Source of the DNA: Palsa-506 sp050013415 | Lineage (GTDB): Bacteria > Actinomycetota > Actinomycetes > Streptosporangiales > Streptosporangiaceae | Length of the DNA: 17,656 bases | Direction: 5' to 3' | NCBI GenBank assembly: GCA_050013415.1 | Contig: JBEKFH010000048.1 | Span: 1-17,656, forward strand | In this document: piece by piece, positions 1 through 6,353 of the stretch | Numbering within the stretch: the first letter of the stretch is position 1 | How the letters are laid out: the number at the start of each line of letters is the position of its first letter | Position numbers and translations under genes: made by a program | The notes under the pieces: model-generated | What the model was told of the DNA's origin: nothing | Databases searched by the model: none | The model's input: the letters and a program-made list of their open reading frames with translations, nothing else

Positions 1-239
1 GCCGGCCCGAGCAGCACCACCGCCGCGAGGGTGGCGGACGAGCTCGGGGACCACGCGGACTGCCGCGACGCGAGCGGCGTCGGCGTGGAGTCGCAGATCA
101 GGAACAGCAGCCGGAGCACGCTCAGCTCGATCCACCAGTGCGCACCGCGGGAGCCGAAACCCGCGGGCGCGATGAGCGCGGCGGCGAGCAGGGCGATCAC
201 TCCCGCGTACAGCCAGGCGGCCCAGGACCTGTTGCCCAT
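1..239 (-). CDS. N-terminal fragment of an unidentified membrane protein
   Basis: An open frame runs from an ATG at 239-237 off the left edge, giving about 80 residues. It begins MGNRSWAAWLYAGV and contains two hydrophobic stretches, about residues 7-26 and 38-50, followed by a Ser/Thr/Pro-rich segment (CDSTPTPLAS, then SAWSPSSSAT) and another hydrophobic run at the edge. An AGGAG sequence lies just upstream of the ATG, rather close to it. The pattern suits the membrane-spanning N-terminus of a multi-pass sensor or signalling protein. Similar N-termini occur in actinobacterial HD-domain or GGDEF proteins, but the C-terminal domain is outside the window, so no function is assigned. The gene reads away from rsrA in the same direction and has its own AT-rich upstream region with a plausible promoter. 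Confidence 0.55.
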   Translation of the reverse strand, partial: MGNRSWAAWLYAGVIALLAAALIAPAGFGSRGAHWWIELSVLRLLFLICDSTPTPLASRQSAWSPSSSATLAAVVLLGP

Positions 240-337
240 GACTCCTCGCAATCGCTCCCGGCGGCCTGAGCCAGCGGACTCCCTGGCCTGGCCGGCGTTC
301 CGCGAATCGTCACGGAAATCAACTGAACGTCGCGCCA

Positions 338-365
338 TAGATACCGAGAGTAACGGACAGCTCAA
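338..365 (-). promoter_or_regulatory. Candidate housekeeping promoter for the left-edge membrane gene
   Basis: On the minus strand TTGAGC (365-360) is followed after 16 bases by TATCTA (343-338). Both boxes resemble SigA-type consensus and lie in the most AT-rich part of the window. This would leave a leader of about 90 bases before the ATG at 239. A second TTGACT overlaps the upstream box at 370-365. The call rests on pattern only. Confidence 0.35.
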
Positions 366-391
366 GTCAATGAATTATCCAGCGCCTTATG

Positions 392-425
392 TAACAATGA
401 GTAATTGACTAACTACTCATTGTTA
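392..425. repeat. Perfect 12-bp inverted repeat with 10-base spacer
   Basis: TAACAATGAGTA (392-403) is exactly mirrored by TACTCATTGTTA (414-425). The arms are AT-rich in a genome that is otherwise strongly GC-rich. The repeat lies downstream of rsrA and just upstream of the candidate promoter of the left-edge gene. It could be a dimeric regulator operator or part of the sigR-rsrA transcript end. There is no T-run after it in either direction, so an intrinsic terminator is not favoured. Confidence 0.7.
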
Positions 426-470
426 GCATTGTCTTGCAACGCCATAAATGCACGTTGCATCAAGACTAAC
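422..470. repeat. Second, imperfect inverted repeat downstream of rsrA
   Basis: GTCTTG-CAACG (431-441) pairs with CGTTG-CAT-CAAGAC (453-466), with a three-base bulge and an 11-base loop. Flanking GTTAG (422-426) and CTAAC (466-470) extend the symmetry. It begins 10 bases after the rsrA stop and shares bases 422-425 with the neighbouring 12-bp repeat. In rsrA mRNA it could fold as a 3' hairpin; as DNA it could be a compound operator. Confidence 0.5.
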
Positions 471-479
471 GCCCGGGGG

Positions 480-764
480 CTATTCTGCGCGGAATTCCGT
501 GACTTCGAGTTCGACCCGGACCGCGTGAATCCGGCTCAGCACCTTGGTCCGCAGCTCGGCCGGCACCGGATCGGAGCCGCAGTGCTTGTGCACCAGGCGC
601 TTGACGGCCTCCTCGAGGCCGTACTCGCGCAGGCACGGACCGCATTCGTCCAGGTGAATCTGGATCTCGCTGCATCCCGCGTCCTCAAGCTCCCCGTCCA
701 GGTAGCTGTAGACGCGCGCGAGCACCTCGCTGCAGGGCACCTCGTGCGGCTTGCCGCAGCTCAT
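480..764 (-). CDS. rsrA: Zinc-binding redox anti-sigma factor RsrA
   Basis: This 94-residue protein is a ZAS-family anti-sigma factor. Under reducing conditions, with zinc bound, it holds SigR inactive in the cytoplasm; thiol oxidation forms a disulfide, expels zinc and frees SigR. The zinc motif H37-x3-C41-x2-C44 is present, along with C3, C11, C31 and C62. These match the positions I recall for Streptomyces RsrA. The usual C61 of a CC pair is His here (HKHCG). The start is clear: its ATG overlaps the sigR stop as ATGA, with AAGGA six bases upstream, implying translational coupling and balanced synthesis. Two AT-rich inverted repeats follow the stop codon. Mycobacterial RshA is the same family. 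Confidence 0.95.
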   Translation of the reverse strand: MSCGKPHEVPCSEVLARVYSYLDGELEDAGCSEIQIHLDECGPCLREYGLEEAVKRLVHKHCGSDPVPAELRTKVLSRIHAVRVELEVTEFRAE

Positions 765-1537
765 GTCGCGTCCTTCCCGGGTTCCGCACCCGACGGTGAC
801 GCCTCGCCGTTGCTCGCGGCCGCCGCCTTGACCAGCCCGCGCTCGGCCGCGTAGTCCTGCAGCATCTCGCGGAGCTGCCGGCGGCCACGGTGCAGGCGCG
901 ACATCACGGTGCCGATCGGGGTGCCCATGATGTCGGCGATTTCCTTGTAGGCGAACCCCTCGACGTCAGCCAGGTACACCGCGATCATGAACTCCTCGGG
1001 CAGCGCCTGCAGCGCGCGCTTGACGTCGGAGTCGGGAAGCCGCTCCAGCGCCTCCGCCTCGGCCGACTTCAGCCCCGCGGACGTGTGCGAGGCGGCCCGG
1101 GCAAGCTGCCAGTCCTCGATCTCCTCGGTACCTGCCCGCTGCGGCTCGCGCTGCTTCTTGCGGTACGTATTGATGAAGGTGTTAGTGAGGATCCGGAACA
1201 GCCATGCCTTCAGGTTGGTACCGGGCTGGAACTGGTGGAACGAGGCGTAGGCCTTGGCGAACGTCTCCTGCACCAGGTCCTCGGCGTCCGCCGCGTTGCG
1301 GGTCATCCGCATCCCCGCGGAGTACAGCTGATCCAGGTACGGCAAGACATCCCGCTCGAAGCGCTCATCGCGCTCCTGCAGCGTCTCTGGGACCGGACTC
1401 ACCTCCTCCGCGCCTGGGGGCTTCGGCTGACCGCGAAGCCAGCCGTATGGACCGGAGGATATCTTGCCAGGGCTGACGGCCCCGCGGGCAGCCACCGGCC
1501 TCAGGCCAGCACGCGCGTAGGACCCGGCTAGGGACAT
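761..1537 (-). CDS. sigR: ECF sigma factor SigR/SigH, with long and short start options
   Basis: This is the group IV sigma factor of the thiol-oxidative stress response; it directs RNA polymerase to GGAAT-N18-GTT promoters. In the 258-residue form, sigma region 2 spans about residues 59-130 (NAADAEDLVQETFAKAYASF, then KAWLFRILTNTFINTYRKKQ) and region 4 about 165-225 (FAYKEIADIMGTPIGTVMSR). Two starts are possible. ATG at 1537 gives a 45-residue extension of no recognised domain. GTG at 1402, directly after GGAGGAG, gives 213 residues, the usual core length. The upstream SigR-type promoter (1572-1547) would place its transcript start almost at the ATG, so the long form is probably the induced isoform, as described for Streptomyces sigma-R'. 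The stop overlaps rsrA by ATGA. The start choice is less certain than the identity. Confidence 0.95.
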   Translation of the reverse strand: MSLAGSYARAGLRPVAARGAVSPGKISSGPYGWLRGQPKPPGAEEVSPVPETLQERDERFERDVLPYLDQLYSAGMRMTRNAADAEDLVQETFAKAYASFHQFQPGTNLKAWLFRILTNTFINTYRKKQREPQRAGTEEIEDWQLARAASHTSAGLKSAEAEALERLPDSDVKRALQALPEEFMIAVYLADVEGFAYKEIADIMGTPIGTVMSRLHRGRRQLREMLQDYAAERGLVKAAAASNGEASPSGAEPGKDAT

Positions 1538-1546
1538 GCGGTGTGC

Positions 1547-1572
1547 AACATCCCGCCGGCGGGGTTCATTCC
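1547..1572 (-). promoter_or_regulatory. SigR-dependent autoregulatory promoter of sigR
   Basis: On the minus strand GGAAT (1572-1568), exactly 18 bases, then GTT (1549-1547) matches the SigR/SigH consensus GGAAT-N18-GTT perfectly. It starts 11 bases after the stop of the DksA-like gene. The ATG at 1537 lies nine bases past GTT, so the predicted transcript would have almost no leader. It provides positive autoregulation of sigR-rsrA. Confidence 0.85.
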
Positions 1573-1582
1573 GGCACCGGGC

Positions 1583-1933
1583 TCACCGCCGGCGCCGGTC
1601 CCGCTTGCCCTGGCAGGTCACGCAGCGTGCCGCGTCGGGCCTGGCCTCGAGCCGTCCTTCGGGGACCAGGGCATGGCAATCGACGCACGCCCCGTAGGTT
1701 CCCTGCTCGATCCGGCCGAGCGCGCCGAGCACCTCGGAGCGCTGAAGCCGGGCCACGGCCAGCACGGCGGCCGTCCGCTGTACCTCGGTGAGATTGGCGC
1801 CGGCGTCGGCCGGATCCTGCGGATATGCCGAGGCCAGCCCGTCTGGCGAGCCGGACCTCTCGATCACGGAAATGGACCGGTCGATCTCGTCGCGGATCTC
1901 TTCCAGGCGCTTGCGCGCGACCGCAGTATCCAT
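1583..1933 (-). CDS. TraR/DksA-family C4 zinc-finger protein
   Basis: This 116-residue protein has a helical N-terminal half (MDTAVARKRLEEIRDEID) and a C-terminal zinc finger C83-x2-C86-x17-C104-x2-C107, the family signature, followed by a basic tail (KRDRRRR). DksA-like proteins insert a coiled-coil tip into the RNA polymerase secondary channel and modulate initiation, often with ppGpp. The tip region reads D40-P-A-D43-A-G: the two acidic residues of the DksA DxxDxA motif are kept but the Ala is Gly. The start at 1933 is chosen because GGAGG lies 10 bases upstream; longer frames to 1996 have no better signal. It precedes sigR by 45 bases in the same direction, so read-through into sigR is possible. 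Its regulatory targets are not evident. Confidence 0.88.
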   Translation of the reverse strand: MDTAVARKRLEEIRDEIDRSISVIERSGSPDGLASAYPQDPADAGANLTEVQRTAAVLAVARLQRSEVLGALGRIEQGTYGACVDCHALVPEGRLEARPDAARCVTCQGKRDRRRR

Positions 1934-1996
1934 CCGATCCCCACCTCCATTCCGCCCGGGGCCGGCAGCGCGTCCCGGCACCAGGACTGCCAGCAC

Positions 1997-2035
1997 GGTG
2001 ATCAGGTCTGGCGCCCAGCCTGGTGATCAGGTCTG
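1997..2035. repeat. 14-bp direct repeat, period 25
   Basis: GGTGATCAGGTCTG occurs at 1997-2010 and again, exactly, at 2022-2035. The pair lies between the SRAP gene stop and the DksA-like gene start. Each copy contains the palindrome TGATCA. It may be a regulatory pair or a local duplication. Confidence 0.6.
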
Positions 2036-2056
2036 CGGCACGGCCCGGTCAGCAGC

Positions 2057-2920
2057 TCAGAACAGCGCTTTCACCGGGCCGCCGGGTTCCGGCTCGGCGG
2101 GCTCGATCAGGGCGGGCCCGTTGTTCCGCACCGAGTTGACCGCGGTCGAGACGGGGCGCCAGATCAGCCGCGCGGTGCTTGCCGGGGCCAGCAGCGGGAG
2201 CAGGTCAGCGGCGTCACTGCTGCCGGGATCGAGCCAGTCCGCCCAGCGCTCCGGGCCGATCACCATCGGCATCCGGTCGTGAATCCTGCCGAGCTCGTCC
2301 GGCGCATTGGTGGTGATAATGGTCGAGGTCCACAGCCACGCGTCCGGGTGATCATCGGGAAACGACGGGTCGCGCCACAGCTCATAGAGCCCGGCGAAGG
2401 CGAGCGGGCCGCCATCCTCGCGGTAGATGTAGTAGGGCTGCTTGGCCGCCTTCGCGTCATCGCCGGGCCGGTACCACTCGTAGTATCCGTCGGCCGGGAG
2501 CAGGCACCGGCGGCGCGCGAACGCGCGGCGGAAGGCCGGCTTGACGCTGACGGTCTCGGCCCGCGCGTTGATCATGCGGCTGCCGATCGACGGATCCTTG
2601 GCCCAGGACGGGACAAGCCCCCAGCGCACGACGCGGAGCTCCCTGGCCGCACCGGCCGCCTGCTCCCCGGTCTCGCTCGGTGCCTGCCCGTCAGCGGCCC
2701 GCGCGGGTACCGCCTGATCAGCCGCGGGCTGGCCGGCCGGGGCCTGGCCGGCCGGGGCCTGACTGGTGCCGCGCGGCCGGCGGGTGAGGACCGCGTAGAC
2801 GGGCTTGGTCGGGGCGACGTTGTAGTCAGGCTCCAGCGGCACGGAAACCCGGTCACGCTCGACGCCGAACTCCTCAAGGAGCTCCGTGCGCTTGCGCGCG
2901 GACGCGTACCGACCACACAT
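2057..2920 (-). CDS. yedK: SRAP-domain protein (YedK/HMCES), abasic-site DNA shield
   Basis: SRAP proteins bind abasic sites in single-stranded DNA and form a thiazolidine crosslink through the mature N-terminal Cys. The start is fixed by this chemistry: ATG at 2920 gives MCGRY, with Cys2 exposed after Met removal, and AAGGTG stands a few bases upstream. Further family residues are N118 (NARAET), E148 (ADGYYEW) and H214 (IHDRMP). The domain is interrupted between about residues 50 and 93 by a Pro/Ala/Gln-rich insert with APAGQ repeats. It replaces a short loop between the strand ending LTRRP and WGLVPSW, so this 287-residue protein is longer than typical (about 220-250). It is divergent from aroA, as Rv3226c is from aroA in M. 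tuberculosis. No LexA-type box was seen. Confidence 0.93.
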   Translation of the reverse strand: MCGRYASARKRTELLEEFGVERDRVSVPLEPDYNVAPTKPVYAVLTRRPRGTSQAPAGQAPAGQPAADQAVPARAADGQAPSETGEQAAGAARELRVVRWGLVPSWAKDPSIGSRMINARAETVSVKPAFRRAFARRRCLLPADGYYEWYRPGDDAKAAKQPYYIYREDGGPLAFAGLYELWRDPSFPDDHPDAWLWTSTIITTNAPDELGRIHDRMPMVIGPERWADWLDPGSSDAADLLPLLAPASTARLIWRPVSTAVNSVRNNGPALIEPAEPEPGGPVKALF

Positions 2921-2972
2921 ATGTTCACCTTGAAGGGCATCGCGAGCCTGGGGGAAGCACAGATTGTGCCGG

Positions 2973-2999
2973 TTTATAGCCAACATCGGGGTTTGCCAA
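2973..2999 (-). promoter_or_regulatory. Candidate promoter of the SRAP gene
   Basis: On the minus strand TTGGCA (2999-2994), 15 bases, then TATAAA (2978-2973). The predicted start near 2966 leaves a leader of about 45 bases. The upstream box lies inside a 13-base palindrome (2990-3002). The spacer is a little short, so this is a pattern-based call. Confidence 0.4.
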
Positions 3000-3002
3000 A
3001 CC
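2990..3002. repeat. 13-base palindrome in the SRAP/aroA divergent region
   Basis: GGTTTG-C-CAAACC is a perfect inverted repeat around a single central base. It covers the -35 box of the candidate SRAP promoter and lies about 60 bases upstream of the aroA -10-like box. This placement would suit a repressor site controlling the divergent region, but no regulator is identified. Confidence 0.5.
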
Positions 3003-3059
3003 TGGCGAGGCGTGCCAGTCCCCCCGTTGGACGTCAGGCCGCGGGAAGCCCGCAGCCAG

Positions 3060-3065
3060 TACGCT
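3060..3065 (+). promoter_or_regulatory. -10 box suggesting a leaderless aroA transcript
   Basis: TACGCT (TANNNT) ends seven bases before the aroA ATG, and there is no Shine-Dalgarno sequence. This spacing puts the transcript start at or next to the ATG, a common actinobacterial arrangement. No clear -35 box is visible. Confidence 0.4.
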
Positions 3066-3072
3066 CGGCAGC

Positions 3073-4455
3073 ATGAACGGCGACCGCGAGAAAGGCGGCG
3101 GGCCAGCGACCGGCCGGCCAGAGCCCGGCTGGCAGGCGCCGGCCGCGACCGGTCCGGTTCGCGCGCTGGTGCGGCTACCGGGCTCGAAGTCGATGACTAA
3201 CCGCGCGCTGGTGATCGCCGCGCTGGCAGCCGAGCCCAGTGCGGTGCGGAACCCGCTGGTCGCGCGGGACACTACCCTGATGGCCGCCGCGCTGCGTGCG
3301 CTCGGCACGCGGATCGAGGATGAGCGGGCCGATGACCCCGGCGCGGCGGTGTCCTGGCTGGTGAGCCCGGGGCGCAGCGGCGGCAGCGCGACCATCGACG
3401 TGGGCAACGCGGGCACCGTGCTGCGGTTCGTCCCGCCGGTCGCCGCGCTCCGGGCCGGCGACGCTGGCTTCCGCGGTGACCCGCGCGCCTCCCTGCGGCC
3501 GGTCCGCCCGCTGCTGGCCGGCCTGCGCGAGCTGGGCGCGACGATCGACGACGGGGGCCGCGGCGCACTCCCGTTCGTCGTGCAGGGCCGCGGCGCCGTC
3601 CGCGGCGGCACGGTCACCCTCGACGCATCCGCCTCGTCCCAGTTCGTTTCCGGGCTGCTGCTCGCCGCGCCGTGTTACGGCAAGGGCGCTGAGGTGCGTC
3701 ATGAAGGACCCCGGATGCCGTCGGCTCCGCACCTGGCGATGACCGTGCAGATGCTCCGCGAAGCGGGCGCCGACGTGGAAACCGGCAGCCGGACGCGCGG
3801 CGGGACCGGCCACGAGCTATCCGTTCCGGATATCTGGCGAGTGCATCCTGGCGTGCTCCGGCCGGGAACCGTGACGGTGGAGCCCGACCTGTCCACTGCC
3901 GGCCCGTTCCTGGCCGCCGCGCTGGTGACGGCCGGCACCGTGACGATCGCCGGCTGGCCTGCGCGCACGTCACAGCCCGCCGCGCAGATCCTGGACGTGC
4001 TGACCAGGATGGGCGCGACGTGCGCGGCCACCGCGGACGGCATGCGAGTGACCGGATCCGGCGAGATCCGCGGGGTGACGGCGGATCTTCGCGACGCCAG
4101 CGAGCTCACCCCGGTACTGACCGCGCTCGCCGCGCTGGCCAGCGGCCCGTCGGTGTTCACCGGCATCGGCCACCAGCGCGGGCAGGAGAGCGACCGGCTG
4201 GCCGCGCTGGCCGCGGAGATCGGCGCGCTCGGCGGGGATGTCACCGAGCTGCCGGACGGCCTGCAGATCCGGCCGAGGCCGCTGCGCGCCGATGGCGCGG
4301 CCTTCGCCAGCTACGACGACCACCGGCTGGTGATGGCCGCGGCCGTGCTCGCGCTGGCCGTGCCGGGCCTCCGGGTGCGCGACGCAGCGACCGTGGGGAA
4401 GACGTTCCCCGGCTTCATCGACTCCTGGACCGCGATGCTGGCGGGCGCGCCCTGA
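3073..4455 (+). CDS. aroA: 3-phosphoshikimate 1-carboxyvinyltransferase (EPSP synthase)
   Basis: AroA joins shikimate-3-phosphate and phosphoenolpyruvate to give EPSP, the sixth step of the shikimate pathway to aromatic amino acids. At 460 residues it is slightly longer than usual (about 430-450), because about 30 residues precede the first motif. Visible signatures are PGSKSMTNR near residue 36, GNAGTVLRF near 112, the substrate-binding SASSQFVSG near 188, DLSTAGPFLAAAL near 273, an Asp in RDASELTP near 342, GQESDRL near 371, DDHRLVMA near 416 and VGKTFPGF near 442. These supply the Lys, Arg, Asp and Glu residues used in substrate binding and catalysis. Only the ATG at 3073 is a sensible start. 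The stop overlaps the likely rsgA start. Confidence 0.96.
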   Translation: MNGDREKGGGPATGRPEPGWQAPAATGPVRALVRLPGSKSMTNRALVIAALAAEPSAVRNPLVARDTTLMAAALRALGTRIEDERADDPGAAVSWLVSPGRSGGSATIDVGNAGTVLRFVPPVAALRAGDAGFRGDPRASLRPVRPLLAGLRELGATIDDGGRGALPFVVQGRGAVRGGTVTLDASASSQFVSGLLLAAPCYGKGAEVRHEGPRMPSAPHLAMTVQMLREAGADVETGSRTRGGTGHELSVPDIWRVHPGVLRPGTVTVEPDLSTAGPFLAAALVTAGTVTIAGWPARTSQPAAQILDVLTRMGATCAATADGMRVTGSGEIRGVTADLRDASELTPVLTALAALASGPSVFTGIGHQRGQESDRLAALAAEIGALGGDVTELPDGLQIRPRPLRADGAAFASYDDHRLVMAAAVLALAVPGLRVRDAATVGKTFPGFIDSWTAMLAGAP

Positions 4456-5525
4456 GCCGGCGGATAGGCTACGCCGGCCTGGACGAGGACGACGTGCGGG
4501 TCCGGCCGGGGAAGGGGTCGCGGCCGCGCACCCGGCGCAGGCCGGCGCACGAGGGCGCCGCCGAGGCGTTCGTGGCCGCGGTCGACCGGGGCCGGTTCCG
4601 CTGCTTCGTCGGCGACCGGGCGGTCACCGCCGTCGCGGCCCGCGAGCTCGGCCACCGCAGGGTGGTGGTCGGGGACCAGGTCCGGCTGTCCGGCGACGTT
4701 TCCGGCGCGCCGGACGCGCTCGCCCGCGTGGTCGGCGTCCTGCCGCGCACCACGGTGCTGCGGCGGTCGGCCGACGACACCGACCCGGTCGAGCGGGTGA
4801 TCGTCGCGAACGCCGGGCAGCTAGTGATCGTCTGCGCGCTGGCCGACCCGCCGCCCAGGACCCGGCTGATCGACCGGTTCCTGGTGGCCGCCTATGACGC
4901 GGGCCTCGATCCGCTGCTCTGCCTGACCAAGGCCGACCTCGCGCCGCCGGACGAGATCCTGGCCGGCTACGCCCCGCTGGGCCTGCGGCACGTGGTGACC
5001 GGCCGCGGCCCGGACGCCGGGGTGGTCCCCGGCGAGCTGCTGGCCGAGCTGGCCGGCCGGGTCAGCGTGCTCGTCGGTCATTCGGGTGTCGGCAAGTCGA
5101 CCCTGGTCAACACGCTCATCCCGGCGGCCGAGCGGGCGGTGGGGACGGTCAGCCCGGTGACCGGGCGCGGCCGTCACACCTCGTCGTCGGCGGTGGCCTT
5201 CCGGCTGCCCGGTGGCGGCTGGATCATCGACACCCCGGGACTGCGCGGCTTCGGCCTGGGGCACATCTCGCCGGACAACGTCGTTCGCGCCTTTCCCGAC
5301 CTGGCTCCGGGCATCGAGCGGTGCCCGCGGGGCTGCACCCACCTGGAGGCTGACTGCGCGCTGGACCAGTGGGTGCGCGAGCAGGACGACGGCGGGGCGC
5401 TGCGGGGCAGGCTCGACTCGCTCCGGCGGCTCCTGCGCAGCCGGGACGGCGGCGATGCGGGCGACGCCGGCCAGGACGACGGAGGGCTGGCTGACGGGGG
5501 GCTGGACGACGAGGGAACTGGCTGA
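4452..5525 (+). CDS. rsgA: Ribosome small-subunit GTPase RsgA
   Basis: RsgA (YjeQ) is a circularly permuted GTPase that checks late 30S ribosome maturation. An N-terminal OB-fold (about residues 30-110) precedes the GTPase motifs in permuted order: G4 LTKAD, then G1 GHSGVGKST, then G3 DTPG. A C-terminal zinc knuckle has the form C-x3-C-x-H-x5-C (CPRGCTHLEADC). The tail is Asp/Gly-rich and not conserved. The start is uncertain. Homologues begin near an acidic EDD-x-R-x-RP segment, here DEDDVRVRP. The frame has no nearby ATG: a CTG at 4452 overlaps the aroA stop as CTGA and gives 357 residues, while GTG at 4494 would cut into the conserved start. Coupling to aroA is likely either way. The 3' end overlaps the next gene. 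Confidence 0.93.
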   Translation: MSRRIGYAGLDEDDVRVRPGKGSRPRTRRRPAHEGAAEAFVAAVDRGRFRCFVGDRAVTAVAARELGHRRVVVGDQVRLSGDVSGAPDALARVVGVLPRTTVLRRSADDTDPVERVIVANAGQLVIVCALADPPPRTRLIDRFLVAAYDAGLDPLLCLTKADLAPPDEILAGYAPLGLRHVVTGRGPDAGVVPGELLAELAGRVSVLVGHSGVGKSTLVNTLIPAAERAVGTVSPVTGRGRHTSSSAVAFRLPGGGWIIDTPGLRGFGLGHISPDNVVRAFPDLAPGIERCPRGCTHLEADCALDQWVREQDDGGALRGRLDSLRRLLRSRDGGDAGDAGQDDGGLADGGLDDEGTG

Positions 5526-6294
5526 CGTCCTCGCGCTGATCGGCGCCGGCGCGCTGGCCGGGGTGGTCAGTACCGTGGCGGGCCTTGCCTCGCTGGTCTC
5601 CTATCCGGTACTGCTGGCGTTCGGCCTGCCGCCGCTCAGCGCGAACGTGACCAACACCGTGGCGCTGGTGTTCACCGGCGCGGGCGCCGCGGCCGGCTCG
5701 CGGCCCGAACTGGCCGGCCAGGGCCGCCGGGTCCGGCGCCTGGGCATGCTGACCGCGCTGGGCGGCGCGGGCGGCGCGGCGGTCCTGCTGCTGACGCCCC
5801 CTGGCGGGTTCGTGGTGGCCGCGCCGGCCCTGATCGGCGTTTCCGCGCTGGTCCTGCTGGTGCAGCCGCTGCTGCGGCGAAGCCGCGCCGGCCGGGGCGA
5901 GGAGGGCGAAGGGCGCGAACGGGCCGACCGGGAGCGGAGCCTGCCGCTGCAGGCGGCGGTGTTCTGCGTCGCGGTCTACATCGGGTACTTCGGCGCGGCC
6001 GGCGGAATCCTGCTGCTCGCCGCGCTCGCCGGAATGCTCGATCAGTCACTGGCCAGGACAAATGCGGTGAAAAACGTCGTGTCCGGGCTGGCGAACGCCG
6101 TCGCGGCGGTCGCCTTCGCCGTGTTCGGCCCGGTGCGATGGGCGTTCGTGGCGCCGCTGGCCGCCGGCTTCCTGATGGGCGGCTGGGCGGGGCCGGCCAT
6201 CGTGCGCAGGCTCCCCGAGCAGGCACTTCGCGTCATCGTCGGGGCCGGTGGCCTGCTTATCGCCGTCAAGCTGGGAATCGGCGCATATCGCTGA
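5455..6294 (+). CDS. TauE/SafE-family membrane transporter (sulfite exporter type)
   Basis: This is a hydrophobic protein of about 279 residues with roughly seven or eight membrane segments. It has the family's two related halves: the first with the small-residue motif GAGALAGVVSTVAGLASLVS and then LSANVTNTVAL; the second with YIGYFGAAGGILLLAAL and then ARTNAVKNVVSGLAN. A charged cytoplasmic loop rich in Arg/Glu separates them. Family members export sulfite, sulfoacetate or other small organic anions; the substrate here is unknown. The start is uncertain. ATG at 5455 overlaps rsgA by 71 bases, CTG at 5491 is preceded by GGAGG at good spacing, and CTG at 5518 follows GAGGGAA. It is transcribed with aroA-rsgA. 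A 16-bp tandem repeat begins inside its last codons. Confidence 0.85.
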   Translation: MRATPARTTEGWLTGGWTTRELADVLALIGAGALAGVVSTVAGLASLVSYPVLLAFGLPPLSANVTNTVALVFTGAGAAAGSRPELAGQGRRVRRLGMLTALGGAGGAAVLLLTPPGGFVVAAPALIGVSALVLLVQPLLRRSRAGRGEEGEGRERADRERSLPLQAAVFCVAVYIGYFGAAGGILLLAALAGMLDQSLARTNAVKNVVSGLANAVAAVAFAVFGPVRWAFVAPLAAGFLMGGWAGPAIVRRLPEQALRVIVGAGGLLIAVKLGIGAYR

Positions 6295-6348
6295 GCCGGC
6301 ATACCGCTGAGCCGCCGTACCGCCAGGCCGGCTTACCGCTAGGCTCCT
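6285..6348 (+). repeat. Four-unit 16-bp tandem repeat between the TauE gene and hisN
   Basis: Four imperfect 16-base units lie head to tail at 6285-6300, 6301-6316, 6317-6332 and 6333-6348. The consensus is about ATACCGCTGAGCCGGC. The first unit contains the TauE-family stop codon and the last contains the putative hisN -10 box TAGGCT. Confidence 0.65.
6340..6345 (+). promoter_or_regulatory. -10 box suggesting a leaderless hisN transcript
   Basis: TAGGCT ends eight bases before the hisN ATG at 6354 and fits the actinobacterial TANNNT form. There is no clear ribosome binding site, which fits a leaderless mRNA starting at or near the ATG. The box is part of the fourth copy of the 16-bp repeat. 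Confidence 0.45.
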
Positions 6349-6353
6349 GGGCA

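Noticed and set aside
31..408. Open frame of 125 codons on the plus strand at the left edge
   Set aside because: Its composition is irregular and it lies opposite a frame with convincing membrane-protein character and a ribosome binding site; the 3' part runs through the AT-rich inverted-repeat region.
2921..3072. LexA-type operator in the SRAP/aroA divergent region
   Set aside because: No GAAC-N4-GTTC-like sequence was found; the only symmetric element is GGTTTG-C-CAAACC, which does not match.
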